The notes under the pieces were generated by a model. The model searched no databases, was not told the origin of the DNA, and worked only from the letters and a program-made list of their open reading frames with translations. From Chamaea fasciata (lineage: Eukaryota; Chordata; Aves; Passeriformes; Sylviidae), in the NCBI GenBank assembly GCA_029207755.1, contig JARCOQ010000005.1, positions 60,523,414 to 60,587,413 on the forward strand: a stretch of 64,000 nt of DNA, read 5' to 3'. Shown here one piece after another: positions 39,786 to 53,576 of this stretch. Both the position numbers and the translations under genes were made by a program. Every line of letters starts with the position of its first letter. The stretch's first letter is position 1.

Positions 39786-42700
39786 AAAGCAATCATATAC
39801 AAAACTGAAGGATTTCAAACAAAATACTACTCTGAGCATGCTCTTTTTTTTTTTTTTTTTTTAGTACCAAAGGATGGCATTCTCCTTATTTTTACAGGTA
39901 AAACCACAACAAGCTGAAAGAAAAATAATTTACTTTGGATTTCAAAGTGTCTGTCAATAGCTTTGTGTTCTGTACTTCCAACCAAGGCTGAATTCTTGAC
40001 TGACAGTACAGTTGCTACAATTGAGATTGCCGAAAGTTTGTTACAGTAAGTACTTCCCAGGGTTGGTTATTGGTGGAGAGGAGACACAGCTTTCATCAGA
40101 GTTCCTACATTATCCTTTATGTTAATTGCACTGTGATTTCAGTATGTGATTCTGGTATGCATCACTACAAATCCATTACAACAAATTTTGGGAACAAGGA
40201 GAGAACAAGACCATCAATATTTAGAAAACAGAGAAAGCGAGAGGTAAAACAACATTCTAGAGAATTACTAATCTGGTACTTGCCTTCTTTGATGTTCCTA
40301 GTCTGACAATATTTTTGCAGAACCCTGCAGCAGACAAAATGCAAACTCCCATTTAACTTTCAGCATCAGATTTTCCAAGTACAACCAAAAAAATATTAAG
40401 TCATCTATGAAATTACAAGATTGGTAAAATCATTTTGAATTTATGGCATAATTCTAGAGTATCGTAGGTTTTCTTGTCAGCCCAAGTCTTCATCACCTTC
40501 AAGAAAAACATATAATAACTGGAATTCTTTTATCCAGTCTATGGGTTAATAAATCCCACAAGCAATTCTGTTGAAATTAATAGAAAAAGTCTCATTGTTC
40601 TTCTCCTGAACTCAGCCTAACCTGGTCTCTAAGTCCCAAGACTATAAATACTGTGAACAATAACCACTTTGGTAGGTGAGGCATTCTCAAGGAAGAATTA
40701 CAAGAACTCCTCTGAATAATACAAGAAGGAGCAGCAATGAAGAAGGTATTTCCAGCAGACAATGGGTTGACACAGGTGTTGTTTGTTCTGCCATAAGCAG
40801 TAAGAGAATGCTGCACAGACAGGGATTTATGTTCCCTCACTGTGACACCAGCATTAAGGTTAGAAAAGTCTAATAAAAATCTGGAAAAAGACAGTACAGT
40901 GCTCTGTAGCACTATCACTCTTCCTTCAAAACCTCAAGGTTTTAAATTTTGACAATTTCTTTTTTATGCTATCAGACTGGAATGTTAATACTTCTGTTTC
41001 TTCTGGAGGTGCACGACAGAGCCTTGGATGTGCAAAGTATTATTGCTGATAGAAATCCCATCTTTGCTGCAGAGAGTTTAGGTCCCCAGATAAGCAGGAC
41101 TAACCAATAAAAAGATCATTCTCCCTACATATCAGACAACATGTTTCTCTATTGCTTGATGTATACAATACAAAGAAAAGTCATTTTCTTTATGTGATTT
41201 TGTTAGCTAAGACAACTTCCATGGTGTGTTTGGCCAGTGAGTTATTCTCACAGAACAAAGTAATCCCTAAGTGTTAGCAGTGAGACTAGAGACAGAACTA
41301 AAACATGAGGTAATGGTGTTTAAAAAGAAGTTGTTAAACAACTCAGCTTCAGACAACTCTGTTCTTTCCTGTGTCTGCTGGTCTCCAAGTAATGGCTCAA
41401 ATACTGGAAAATGTGTGATCATGTAAACTGGCATGAAAGAGCATACATGGAAATTAATTTATCTTTATTTGGGGTCCACATTCCTTCTTCCCATACCTAA
41501 ATCAGCTTTTATTTAAGCAGAAGAGAACATGCAGAAGTAGAGGATGTCAGTTTCAAGATTTTTTTCTTGAATGGCACTTACCAGGAAATGTGATCCTGCA
41601 GGCTGATGTTACTTTATATACTTCTTAATCAGATCAGTCTAAGCGATCCTAAAGATGACTAACTGTGATGGAACAATGCACAAAAGAACCCAGATTTTCC
41701 CTCATTTTATTGTCAGAGTTCACCACACCTATGATACTTGCTGCAAACTGGAAGGCATTAAGTTATGTCTGACAATTAAAAAAAAATAAAATAATACTGG
41801 AAAAAAAATAAAACTCCATACCCAGCATAAAAGGTTTCACAGAAGAATTACCCTCCAAAGAAGAATCTCAGAGGGCTGTCTTGCAGAACAATAGAGAGCA
41901 TGGGCCTAAAACCAAAATGGTATGAGTTTTGTTATGTACATAGCATGCAGGCTGATTTATACCTGGCATCCCCCTATTTTTCATGGCCTGGGGAATTAAC
42001 TAGGACTAGGGTGGGGACAACAGACACAATTTCTTTCAAGCTAAAGAGAATACTTATTAACTGTTTCCACTTTTACTGAATTTTGTGACCAGGAGTAATT
42101 CTGAGAGAGGCTACACAGTATCCTCATTCACAAATACCAGCGCTTTTAGCACTGCTGAAGGATCAGGACACAGATGCCATGTGATCTCTGCATGTGTGCA
42201 CATAAAACACCTCCAAGAACCCGTCGAGTGTTTCATGTACATTACAGATGACAGGTCAGACACCATATCTAATTTCTCGGCTTTGAAAGTCTTGTTGACA
42301 CAGGGAAAACACACAAATCTGCAGCCTGCTCAGCCCTGCCATCTCCTTCTGCATCTGAGAGCACTCAACACCTCAGAAACCACTTGGCCAATAAAGACAC
42401 TCCTGCACTTAAGTCACTGAGGGATATATTTCTAATCAGCTTGTACAGCCTTCAGCTAAAGCCTCAGACTGGGCCAATAGATACTGCAATTCATTAAAGC
42501 ACCATTAAATGAAATTAAAATGCAATGCTAGGAAAGCTGACAGTGTCTTACTGCAGGTTCTGTGGTGCAGTGTTACAAAAAGAACGGCTTCATAAGCAAT
42601 AAAACCATTTGACAGATTCTGTCAGACAGTAGTTTATCACAAGGGTGAATGACCTTGGACTGACAGAAAATGGGCAAAGGCAGCACAGAAACAACTTCCT

Positions 42701-43617
42701 GTGAAAGAAAAAAGAAAGAAAGAAGTCTCTTAGCACCTTCAAAGATTCTGAGGAATGTTATTTTCCTCGTCTTTATTATATTTCCTGCTTATGTAAGTTT
42801 TCCTAAATGTGCTTGCAAAAATTATTATGCTTTTTTTACAGACCCATCAGATGCTATTGACCCAAGTCTTCTTGGAAACCATATCCTTTTATAGTCCCTT
42901 TAGCCACTGTGCCTCTCTCACCAACAAACATTTCCACATGGAAACTTTTGCCTTTTATCCTGATATGCTTTTCATTTTGGTATTGATATTTTAAAATAAG
43001 TGAAATTGTGTTCATTTGCACCTGTTTGGCAAAAGTATCTAACTCTTTGGAGAAAAAACCTTTCTTGCCTGAGCTACTTTCTTGCTTCCTTTGCTTTTAT
43101 TTTTTATTGAAATTAATTTGCCACATCTGACGTGGAAAAGAGAGACTATAAGCACACAAAAGCCAAGCATATGAATACGTGGTTACAATGAGAGCAGAAA
43201 AAAAAAGCAACTGAAATCAGAAACATTAGTGTCTGCACTGTTCCTCACAAATTCAAACTTGAATATAAAGCAGATCTGAATACTTTCAGTGTTACACTTC
43301 CACAACGCATCTGGGTAGAGAAGATTCTGAATATTTAGTTCTGCATGGTGAGCATTCATCAGCTGGCCCTCCTCCCAGAAGAAAATGTGTACTCCAAAGA
43401 AGATATGAGATTTCCTGGTAACTGAAGTGGCACAATTTTACTACCCAGGCAAGTTAGAGTATGAATTCTTGTACATTATTCCATCCACTATATCAGACAT
43501 CCTAAAAACTTGCCAAAGCTCTCAATATGTTTTAATACAATTTAAAATAGCACACAGTTTGTATAGACTGTACAAAAAATCAAAAAATAAACCACAATAT
43601 AGACAGATCCAGTAATG

Positions 43618-43760
43618 ACACAGAATAATCTGAGTTGAAAGGTACTCAAAAAGGATCATCAAATCCAGCTCTGAAGTGAAGGGCCCATCCAGGAATCAAT
43701 ATCAAGCAATCCTAAATAGGGATGCAAGTTTTGTAACTGCTCTTGCCCAACTTCCAAGCT
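43618..43760 (-). repeat. CR1 LINE fragment
   Basis: CAGAATAATCTGAGTTGAAA, then GGATCATCAAATCCAGCTC and TGAAGGGCCCATCCAGG, match the reverse orientation of an avian CR1 subtype. Confidence 0.7.
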
Positions 43761-46700
43761 GTGCAGACTAGAAGTATATTGTGAAGATTAAATGGCACTC
43801 AAAAAAAAAAAACAAAAACAAAAACAAAAAACCCCAACCTTTCTTTTCACATAAGGTACATTTTAAGCTATAGATCCACTCAGGAGCAAACTTAGCAGAA
43901 GAGTTAGAAGCCAGTCATTATTCTCTGTTAATACCATCCAGTCTAGCACAGGCTACCTGTTAGGTTACAGGTGAGCCCTTAGCCAGCTTCTGGTCCAAAG
44001 AAGAATTTGAGTCTGCAAGGTAAAAAAATAAGCAACCCTGAATTATTTTATACCAAATCTCAAAACAAAAATGCTGGCTGGCAAAGCAGGCACAGCCAAG
44101 TGTGTCTTTATTTAAATTCAGAGTGGACAGTAAATGCAAAAACACACTACAGAGACCATCCCACTGTCTGGAAGATAGAGCACATCCTAAACACCTGTCA
44201 CCATCCTCAGCCACTTTCATTAGCTCTTGGATAAGCTTATTCAACCCTCATAAAAAATATCCTGGAGTAAACCAAGTCCACCAGGCATGGTTAACTACAT
44301 GCAATTCAAAGTTTGTGTTGTAAACACATCAAGAACCAGGCCAAAGAAAAGTAGATAAAGCCCTGACTTGGCGAGGCAGTCCTAAAATGCAGATATCACA
44401 TTCATAAAAGTCAGGACATGATTTCATTATGCCTTACACCAGAACAGGGGGGTTTTCTATGCCCAGTTTCAGTACGGGCCCAAAAATTCATCCCCAACAT
44501 GAGAGAATGGAAGAAAAACTTATGAAATTCAGTACTTACACCAGGTCACAACTTAAGGTTTCAAACATATCAGAACCCATTATTTTCTTTACAGACAAAT
44601 TTAGGTGACGTCATCATATAATATGTCACTGATTAATCAACACTTTATACATAGCCCTGACTTTTCTTGAGATGACTTGAAAACTCTGCCAGCTGTAGTT
44701 GACCTCCAAATAAAGGATTCATCTTGCTATGCATAGAAGCAAAATGGGGAATATCCTTCACCCAAAAAAATCTGAAGATTAAAAAGATTAATTAAAAAAT
44801 ACAAATATGGAGAGAAATTAATTACTGGAAAATTACTAAAAATCCATAACATTACATTGCACTGTAGTTATAACTAAGTTTAGCATAATTACAACACGTC
44901 TGGAGCCTGCAAACATTTCTGGATACACTTGACTTAGGAGTATCCGTGAAGTTTTAGCTCCTCGTTGCACGAAGTCACTCCCTGAGGGAAGTCTTCATAG
45001 GCACAAGCTCCAAGAACACAGGACTCACAAACTGTCTCATCTCAAACATGTCATCAGGACATGATGCTAAAACAGTGATGTGTAAGTTGTGAATGACATT
45101 CCAAGACAGGAGTCAGTAAAAGGATGACTCCTTCCCCATAACTTTGTCTATAATGTTACTAAGCAACACGAATTTGCAGGCACTTTACTGTTGCAATTAC
45201 AGTGATCTCTCAAATAAAATTGGCACAGCTTCAGTCTGCAGTCTTGAGTAATTTCTGAACCCTGTAATTAGTTTTATCAGAAGAAAGGCTCAGACTACTT
45301 TATTTCACATAGAGTAAATAGACAGCTAATTTATAGTGGTTTCCATGTTCTTTACATTTTCTGATATAAAATTAAATACGTTTGCTTTTGTTCTCCATTT
45401 TTGATATTTTGAGCAGCAGATGCTCATTCAAGAAGTCTCAATATCCTAAAGAACTGAGTACCATAAAGCCCATCAGCCTGTTTACTCTGGAAACTTCTTA
45501 CTGATAAGAATAGTATGCAGAAGAAATATAACAATATAGCCATCCAGTGTAGCACTATGCAACCTGGCAAGTTCATGGTGTCTATCTTGCATGAATTAAA
45601 CACTACAAACATTTTTAATGAGCCATTCAGGAAACGTCATCACTCTTTAAATCAATGGTAATTCACCCCACATGAAGAACCTTACTTTCCAATCTACCCT
45701 CAGTTTCTAGTGTGTACAACTCAAGAAGTTTTTATGGAAACTCATTTTTGGCAAATAACTGAAGGTATCTTTGTGTCTCATCTAGCTCAACCTTATAAAA
45801 ATTGGAAGAAGAACAAAGCTTCTCATGCACTTGAGAGTTCAGAAAAACTCAGTATCAACGTGATAACACAGAATAGCACGTTAGATGATGACAGATCTCT
45901 CATTGCATGGCAACATACTTGGTTAAGCAGCTGTATTATCAAATAAGATTTGATCATGCACATCTGACAGGGACAGAAGTTTTGCCTCTGTTTCCTTGGG
46001 ACTGAACCAAGAGTTAATTACCATAGGCAATGTTTCCAGATTGTTACATGTTAAGCAACTCTCACTTAATCACAGCAATAATAAGGAATTGTTCAGTACA
46101 GACTGAGCTTGAAGTCTTGGTTAAGATTTGACTCTCATGTCCTATTGAGCACTTACATCTTTTAAAAATCTGGATACCTAGTGACAGGTCTAAATTCAGA
46201 CAATGGAGGTCCTTGAAATTCTATTTCAAGAAGTACAGCTAAATCTATTAAAACCTAATAAAACATAATTCTTTAAATACAACTTACTAAGAAAATCTAA
46301 AATCATAGATGCATTTGTTCTTAAAAATCTATTGCAAATCCTTTGAAACACTTCATTAGTTTCCTAAGATTGATATTTTCACCACAACATCCACTGCATT
46401 CTGCTGCTTCTTTAAAAGAATGTACATTAAGCATAGCAATTAATAAAAACTCAGAGCAAGAAGCATTTATTTCCTTAAAAGCGTCTAGGTCTTGTAGCTG
46501 GAGAACTTGTGAATCACTTGTTACAAAATTATTACAGCAGATTTCAGCTTGTCTCTTTTGCTTGTTTCTGTCTTTTGGGAGAATGCAGAAAATTCACTCC
46601 CTCTTCTTTCCCTGTAGATTTAATGAGCCAGGCATGACAGCATTTCATCTTACACAGCATCTTGTCAGAACCAAACTCTATCATAAATTTTATTATTGTC

Positions 46701-49700
46701 TGCTTTTGTTACATAATCATTCCTACAGACATTTTCATAACCTGTCGGATACAAAGAGAAGGAATTCTCAAAAATATTCCCAAAACTACTTATTTATATT
46801 CAACCCTCCAAATCCGTATTATAATTCAGAACACACAACATAGATGAGAAAACACCCAATATAAGAGGGTAGCAAGGCAGCTTTGGATTAAACACTTGTA
46901 CACCAAGAGATAGGACAGAGTCAAATCAATCAGCTCTTAAAATGAGTAAGAAGTGCCAGGCTTAAAGCACATGAGAAAAATCACTGGACAGGTAGTCCTG
47001 AGTATTCTAAAATAGATATTGTCATTCATCTCTGTTAAACCTGTTCCACTTCACATGAAATAACTAATCATTTGGTCCAGGAACAGAAAGGATAGTCTAA
47101 TGACACAGAGAAGACCTGAAAAGGAGTTTTGCAACTAGTGCGCTCCCAAAGCAGGAAACCAATCACAGCAGAGAAGAGTAACACATCTTAGAGGGAAAAA
47201 AAAAAAAAAAGTTTTGTCCTGATCAATAAATATTTCATTTCTTTTCCAATATATCCAGTAGCTCACTTACCAAGCTGCTCATGCTACCTGGTGCTTTTAC
47301 AGTGATGAAAGTACAAGGGGTCACTGGAGTTTCCTGAACTCACCCCATAGGAGCAGCAAGAAAAGAGATTTCATACCTGTCTGCCTAGCTGGAACAGCTC
47401 AACCAGGTATCTCACTATCCCCTAACTTAAAAAAGGAAATATTTCAGAAGCACAATCCCAGGCCCACAAAAAGGCTGTAACTACCTTAAGGAGCCTGCAA
47501 CCTTTCTTCCCTACAAAACTTTTCTAATGATCACCATCCATCCTCCCTCCTCTGAGGCCTCAGCTGCCAGTGCTCAAGCCATCCTCTGCTGTAGCACAGC
47601 TGTGTAACCTGGGGCAGGGTCCTGTGAGAACAGCTGTGAGAGGCTTTGTCTGTGCTTCCACCCACATACCTCCCACCCCTTGGCTGCCGAGCTGCAGTTA
47701 AGCTCAGGATTGGGCCTTAGTTTGCTTCTAGGCTTCAGGTATACCTGGCTTGGTCAAGGTGATGTCCTGGCTAGGATGTGATCTGCACCTGGTCAATATA
47801 GACTAGTCTAGTAAGAAAAAAAATGATGGTGTTATCCTTAAAACTCATTTCACGGTCCCAAAATAATGTTCTCCCTTCTTTTCTAGCAAATTTGGACATA
47901 CAACGAGCACTCAGGTGATTTTTTCATTGATATAAAAATGAATTTCACAAAATTAAATAGGAAAAAAAAATTATTTTTCCTAATCAACATTATTTTAGTA
48001 TTTATTTTCCAGGTACGTTACGTTTGACCTAACATATAAGAAACAAAACCCAGACATAACTAACATACATAAAGTACACCTCCAGCTATTCACAGAGATA
48101 CTGGTGCTATTTCTGTACAGTTAACAGGCCTAGCGTTCCCAGGCTACTGCAGTTTACTCATGATTTCTCTGAATGGAGGAATGAAGGCTGTTTTTTCCTG
48201 ACATAAATAAGTGATGCTGAAAGATTGTCTATTAACTTTCTCCAGCAGTACTGTAAAGAGCCTTTCTGAGACACAAGAAGAGAGAAATCACGACACATTT
48301 TTAAGAAGATGGCAATTTGTGTAACCACAAAAAATATATTCTCCCTATCAAAAAGAGAAATATTTTAAATGTATGCATGCATGCATATATTCATATGTGC
48401 AAAGAATAGCTGAAATATTTGAGAAACGCCTCTCTCTGGTCGTAATGTCTCTATAAGGGGATAAACATATAAAGGCAGTGCCAAAAGGAGAATACAATGA
48501 TGAAATATTTCCTAAAAGGAGGAGGAACAACAAGCGAAATGCAGCCGTGTGCATGTAAGGATCTGGCAGGGCTGATCTCTCGACAAGCCACCAGGGCGAG
48601 CTCTCGCCCAGCAAATCCAGCCCCAGCCCTGCAGCTCCACCGCTCTGGTGCTTCCCTCCCGTGCTGCCAGGCAGGGGAGGGCAAAAAGGAAAACACGCTT
48701 TTTAAAACCTAATGTCTTCTCTTCGAAACCTTTTATACCTTCATGCGTCTGTTCTTGAGCAAAATGAGTGTCAGTGGGCAGAAATTGTATTAGACACAGA
48801 AATATGTTGCTGCAGGTGCAGAATATCTAGTGATACTGAAACTTACAGAGGTTCCAGTATTCGAAGACTTAAGAAGAGTTTTATAATGATCAAAACGTGG
48901 TTGTGTTATCTGTACAGAGATTCTTCTAGATACAAATCTTCACCTTAACTAATTTTGCCCTCAGTGGTAGGCTCCTTAAAATCTATTCTCTTCTGTGAAT
49001 TCCTCTATTATAAAGATAGAGTATTGAACTTCAAGGAACACCTTGCAAATTTCAAAAATATTTGATGAGTGGGACGCGCCACAGATTACAGACTTTTCAA
49101 CAGTGCCAGCTGGAGAGCAATCATCCGTCTCTAGAGAAATGGGATAAACACAACCAAAAGCCAAATTATAGCTGAAGAACAAACACTTTCCTCCAAACTT
49201 CAAAGAATAGAATTCTAATCCTGCTTGTATGTAGTTAGTTACAATTTTCTAATATTTGGATAATCTGAAAATTTGGATAATATTTGAAAAGCTAGCTATT
49301 GGCAGCAATCTTTTTTTTCATATTCAGACTCAGTCCCAGATGTTGCAGAACATCTTATGTAAGTGGCTGTCTTCAGTTCATGCTGTATACACAGTATTTA
49401 GTCCCTGATGCAGACACTGCAGAATATAAATTCTCTATGTATTGTTTTAAAAGATATCATTGAAGTTTAAATCACAGAGAACACAGATAAGTAGCTTTTC
49501 ATATTTCCAATGCATTATCATGTAAGAAAGACAGGGCTCAATTTGGTGCTACAAACTTCAGACTGCATTAATTATTCTCATATAAAATCACTTGCATGTC
49601 TTTTTCAAATACAGTATGGTCGTAATGGCTGGTTAGCAGTGACACAAATCAAAGCATTTTAATTATCCATTAATAAAAATGTAAGTTGCGTTAGTTGCAG

Positions 49701-51529
49701 ATTTCAATTTAACTGTGTACTAAGAGAGGTGATATTCTGGCATTGCAAATTCATTGTTTAGTTTTAGGGCTTCCTTATGTCTGTAGCTATGTACAGTATC
49801 TTTGTCCTATGTATTTTACATCCCGGGTTCAGCTCACTATTCCGAAAACCAGAATATCACCTTCTCTTAGCCACAAACTCCTGCTCTTTACCATGCTCTT
49901 GTCTGGTTCAGCCTGCACCTGATATAAGCTGATTTAACTACCAAGTGTTTTGCTGGGCTAGAGAGTTAAATCAGCTCAGGAAAGAGCCTGACAGAGCCAA
50001 AGCAGGACAGTGAAAGGAGGACTGGCTCGCTGTTACGGATGAAGCCCAGGAAGATTAGCTGGCTAATTTAGCTGGTTAAGTCCAGTACCCACAGTCAGGT
50101 CTTACGAACTCTCAGTTTATCTCCACAGCTATTTCTGTCAAGGTTATGCTTCTTGCTAGTTCCAACATCGAGTAGGAATCACGTGGCCTGCTTCAGAGAG
50201 GTGACTTACACATGGGCACAGGGATGACCTGATAAAGTGGCATTCAATGGACAGAAGAGGGGCTCACTCTGCTGTCTGCATGGAAGAAGACGCTGCCCGT
50301 ATCCCTTTTCTCTTATCACCATGTGACTGAATTTTTACTTAACAGAAAAACACAGTGCTAAAATAGACTATTTCAATCATTATGCACACAATTATCAAAA
50401 CATATTTAACTGCTTTATAGACCTCTGTCACGCAGATAAGTTGCTGAAGAACTATCACCACTTGACAGTTACATCTTCCCTTTGGTATTCATTCCTGAAA
50501 GGTGATACTCAGACTTATTTTGAATGGCAGCAGTACTCAGTGCAACTAAGAGCTTAAAAGCCCCCTTAAGTTTTTTAAGCAGAAATTAAGCTGAAATTTT
50601 CTCCAATTAACAGCCTCCTTGTAAAGAGAATAAACTTTCTTTCTGAGAGCTTAAGTATTTGGCTGCCTCATTCTTGCCTATCAGTTTTGTCCTGGGTAAT
50701 CCAAATTGGCAATGCATGAAAGCAAACAGTATAATCTATATCAAGCAATCAATGCTGGTAAACTCATTACAGTTCCTACTAGTCTAGCCTTTAAATTCAA
50801 CGGACAAACACAGATTTATCAGGTTTTGTATTTCCTTCAAAAGCAACCTTCTACACTGAATAATCATAGGGGCAAAGTAACCAATAAAATTTAAATTCCA
50901 CAAAACTTAATCTAAAATCTCTGTTGGTGTAGCACAGTCAATAATAGAACTGGTTTGCATTCTCACTATTCCAGTTAGCAACGTTCAAAATGACTACCAC
51001 AAAGCATTACATTTTCCTGCTGCCAGCAAAATGACTGCTAAAACAGAAATGCCAGAAAAATCTTCTAATGCAAGAATCCTACAAGACAGAGATAACTACT
51101 ATGTTTATCTCTGTGTCCTTCAAATGCCTATTCGCAGTCATAAACCAACATATCTCACTCTAGGAATCATAGAGGCACAATTAGGAAATCAAATCCTGCT
51201 TGTAGAAGAGTCTTAGAAAAAGATAAACTTTCTGTGCTTAGACTCTTGAATAATGAAATTGTATTTTCATATAAGTAGGACTGCTCTTTGGAAAATAATT
51301 CTTCAACTTCACACAAGTCTTCACAAAAACCTTACAGATTTTCTTTTTTACTTACAACCCTGACACAGACCTCTCATATTTATTTTTCACATCATTCTCA
51401 CATACATGTTGGAAGAGTAACCATCTCTTTTATTTCACATATAATTTGTGATCCGTGAGGAACACCTACTAAAACTGCAAATCATACAGAAAAGCTTCAT
51501 TAGTCTTTTAAAGGGGTCGCAAATAAATC

Positions 51530-52124
51530 TTGCCTTCTTGTGGTGGTATTGGCTGCGGTAGATTTTATTTTCTTCATGGGAGCTGGCACAGGGCTCTGTT
51601 TGGGATTTGGGATGGAAACAGAGTTGATAATTCAGGGATATTTTCATAATTTCTGAGTAGAGCTTATACAGAGTCGAGCCCTTTTCTGCCCCTCACACCA
51701 CCCCACCAAGGAGGTTGGAGGTGCACAGGAATTTGGGAGGGGACACAGCCAGGACAGCTGACCCCAACTGGCCAAAGGAACATTCCATGCCATAGGGTGC
51801 CGTGCTCAGCATATAGAGCTGGAGGAAGGAGAAAGGGGAGGATATTGGGAGCGATGGTGTTTGCCTTCCCAAGTCACTGCTATGTGTGCTGAGGCCCTAC
51901 TGTCCTGGGGATGGCTGAACACCTGCCTGCCCATGGGAAATGGTGAATTAATTCCCTGTTTTGCTTTTCTTGCATGTATGGCTTTTGCTTACCAATTAAA
52001 CTGTCTTTATCTCAGCCCATAAGTTTTCCCTCTTTTACTCTTCTGATTCTCTCCCCCAGCCCAAGGGGAGGAGTGAGGAAGGGCTGCACAGGGCTTTGTT
52101 GCCAGGTGGAGTTAAAGCACAACA
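51530..52124 (+). mobile_element. Solo LTR of an avian endogenous retrovirus
   Basis: About 600 bp matching a well-known avian LTR family by its phrases: GCTGACCCCAACTGGCCAAA, GATGGCTGAACACCTGCCTG, CCCATGGGAAATGGTGAATT and CTGATTCTCTCCCCCAGCCC, in order. It has its own TATA-like box (TATAGA, 51812-51817) and polyadenylation signal (ATTAAA, 51995-52000). No gag, pol or env sequence is next to it, so it is a solo LTR. It stands about 1.6 kb upstream of the HSP90B1 start codon in the same orientation. Confidence 0.85.
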
Positions 52125-52640
52125 CTTCATTAAGAAGAACCCAAAGATAACCATTCTTTACTGCAATACAAAGGCTCCTTTTCAGTTCCATAAACATTAA
52201 TTATCAGGAGGACAGAAAGGTACAACACTGAGTTTTAAAGTTTAAAAAAAAAAAAAATCTATCTGGCCCATTGTATAACTAAAGATTAAAAACTTATTTT
52301 GCCAAGACTTCCAGCTACCAATAGACTAAGCTCTGTGTTTGTGAAGTTGTAAACACAGAGAGGACTTTTATTTTTTGCTTTGAACACCGCGGATCAGTCT
52401 CTTTCAAATGCATCCCTCTCCAAGTACAAAGTTCATTAAATCATTGCTTGCAAGTTTGTTTTTTGGTATTCGGTGGAGTTTTTTCCCCAGTCTACTGTTA
52501 AATGTGTAAGACAAAACAGGTGACTGGCACATGAAAGCCTGGGCAGACTTTCTGAGAATGGTGAAGGGGGTGAAAGTTATTTCAAGTCGCTTGTTAACAT
52601 AAGCTGTTAACAACAGCAGTGCACTGCAGAAGTTGCACAG
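52125..52640. other. Interval between the LTR and the HSP90B1 CpG island
   Basis: About 500 bp of AT-leaning, non-repetitive sequence. No gene evidence on either strand. Confidence 0.6.
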
Positions 52641-52970
52641 GCTGCATTTCACGTCCCAAGCTGCAGCTCCTGCCCGGGACACTGGAGATGCATGGGAGGT
52701 GTGCCACAGACGGCAGCTGCCCTCACATTGACCCTGCCCGGCAGGGCGGCACCGGGTCCCCTCACCTGAGGCAGCTGCTGGAGCCGCCACTCCACGGGGC
52801 GGCCGCGGGTGGATCAATAAAGGCCCCCAGGGGAGGCTAAGGAGCGCTAACGAGCCCCCGGGAGAATGGTATCCCTGGAGGAGAGCTGGAAACCAGGAAA
52901 ACGGGGAGACCCGCCAAGCACCCGGGCCTTCAAGGGGGCGGGGGGGGCGCACGGGGTACCGACGGAGTGA

Positions 52971-52995
52971 ACTACAGTTCCCGGCATGCAACGCG
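52971..52995. promoter_or_regulatory. ZNF143/STAF-type site
   Basis: ACTACAGTTCCCGGCATGCA, continuing into ACGCG, closely matches the long ZNF143/THAP11-associated consensus (ACTACAnnTCCCAGnATGC). Such sites usually lie near transcription starts and often in bidirectional promoters. It is about 600 bp upstream of the likely HSP90B1 start. Confidence 0.7.
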
Positions 52996-53411
52996 CAGAA
53001 TCGGCGCATGCCGCCCCCGGCGTTCCGGTCCCATCTCGGTGGGGCGGACAGCGGGATTCGCCAGCGCCGCCCTGGCCCTGCCGGCGGCCCAGGCCCGGCG
53101 CTGCTCCCGCTGCTCGGCCCGGCTGATTATGGCTCTAATCATGACTTGTCGCTCCTCCCGGTACCCGGGGGGTGCCGCCGCGACCGGAAGTGCCCGTTGC
53201 CATAGCACCCCGCGTCCCCGATGAGCATCCCGGGTGTCCCCGGAAGCGGTCGGAGCCGGTGCTCCGTGCGGAGACGGTCCCTGTCGCTCCCGCGGCCGCG
53301 CCCCACGTGGTCCCGCCGTTAAACACCGCGGGTCATTCATCGCAGCGCCGCTCGGGGCCGCGCTGGCCGCGCCCCCCCGCGCACGCCATTGGTCGAGCGG
53401 CGCTCCGCCCG

Positions 53412-53430
53412 CCAATCGGCGCCGGCCACG
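53412..53430 (+). promoter_or_regulatory. HSP90B1: ER stress response element (ERSE), forward
   Basis: CCAAT at 53412-53416, exactly nine bases, then CCACG at 53426-53430: a perfect ERSE (CCAAT-N9-CCACG). It is the binding site for NF-Y plus ATF6, known in GRP94 and GRP78 promoters and consistent with induction by the unfolded protein response. Confidence 0.93.
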
Positions 53431-53524
53431 CTCCGACCGCAGGAAACCGCACATGGAAAGTCACGATTGGCGACGACGGCTGCAGGCCCCGCCTCCCCAA
53501 GCTCTCCATTGGCTGCATGTTTGG

Positions 53525-53543
53525 CGTGGTGCGCTGCTATTGG
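53525..53543 (-). promoter_or_regulatory. HSP90B1: ER stress response element (ERSE), reverse
   Basis: CGTGG at 53525-53529, nine bases, then ATTGG at 53539-53543: a perfect ERSE on the minus strand. Further inverted CCAAT boxes (ATTGG) are at 53388, 53465 and 53508 without the CCACG half. Confidence 0.92.
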
Positions 53544-53576
53544 GCGGAGTGGCGCTGCCCCCCCCCCACCCTGAGG

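Larger units (their letters stand above)
39318..51529. other. Intergenic interval between NT5DC3 and HSP90B1
   Basis: About 12 kb of AT-rich sequence. It contains A-rich and T-rich simple repeats (39727-39785, 39842-39862, 43800-43835, 47195-47211), an ATGC-type repeat near 48370 and one CR1 fragment. Short open frames occur on both strands, but none has a recognisable domain or convincing splice sites. TTC41 lies here in some mammals; no exon of it is visible. Confidence 0.6.

Noticed and set aside
46343..46843. A 166-residue plus-strand ORF in the intergenic region
   Set aside because: AT-rich composition, no recognisable motif, no promoter nearby and no plausible splice partners.
51530..52124. 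A complete endogenous retrovirus upstream of HSP90B1
   Set aside because: Only one LTR is present; no second LTR and no internal coding region were seen within the window.
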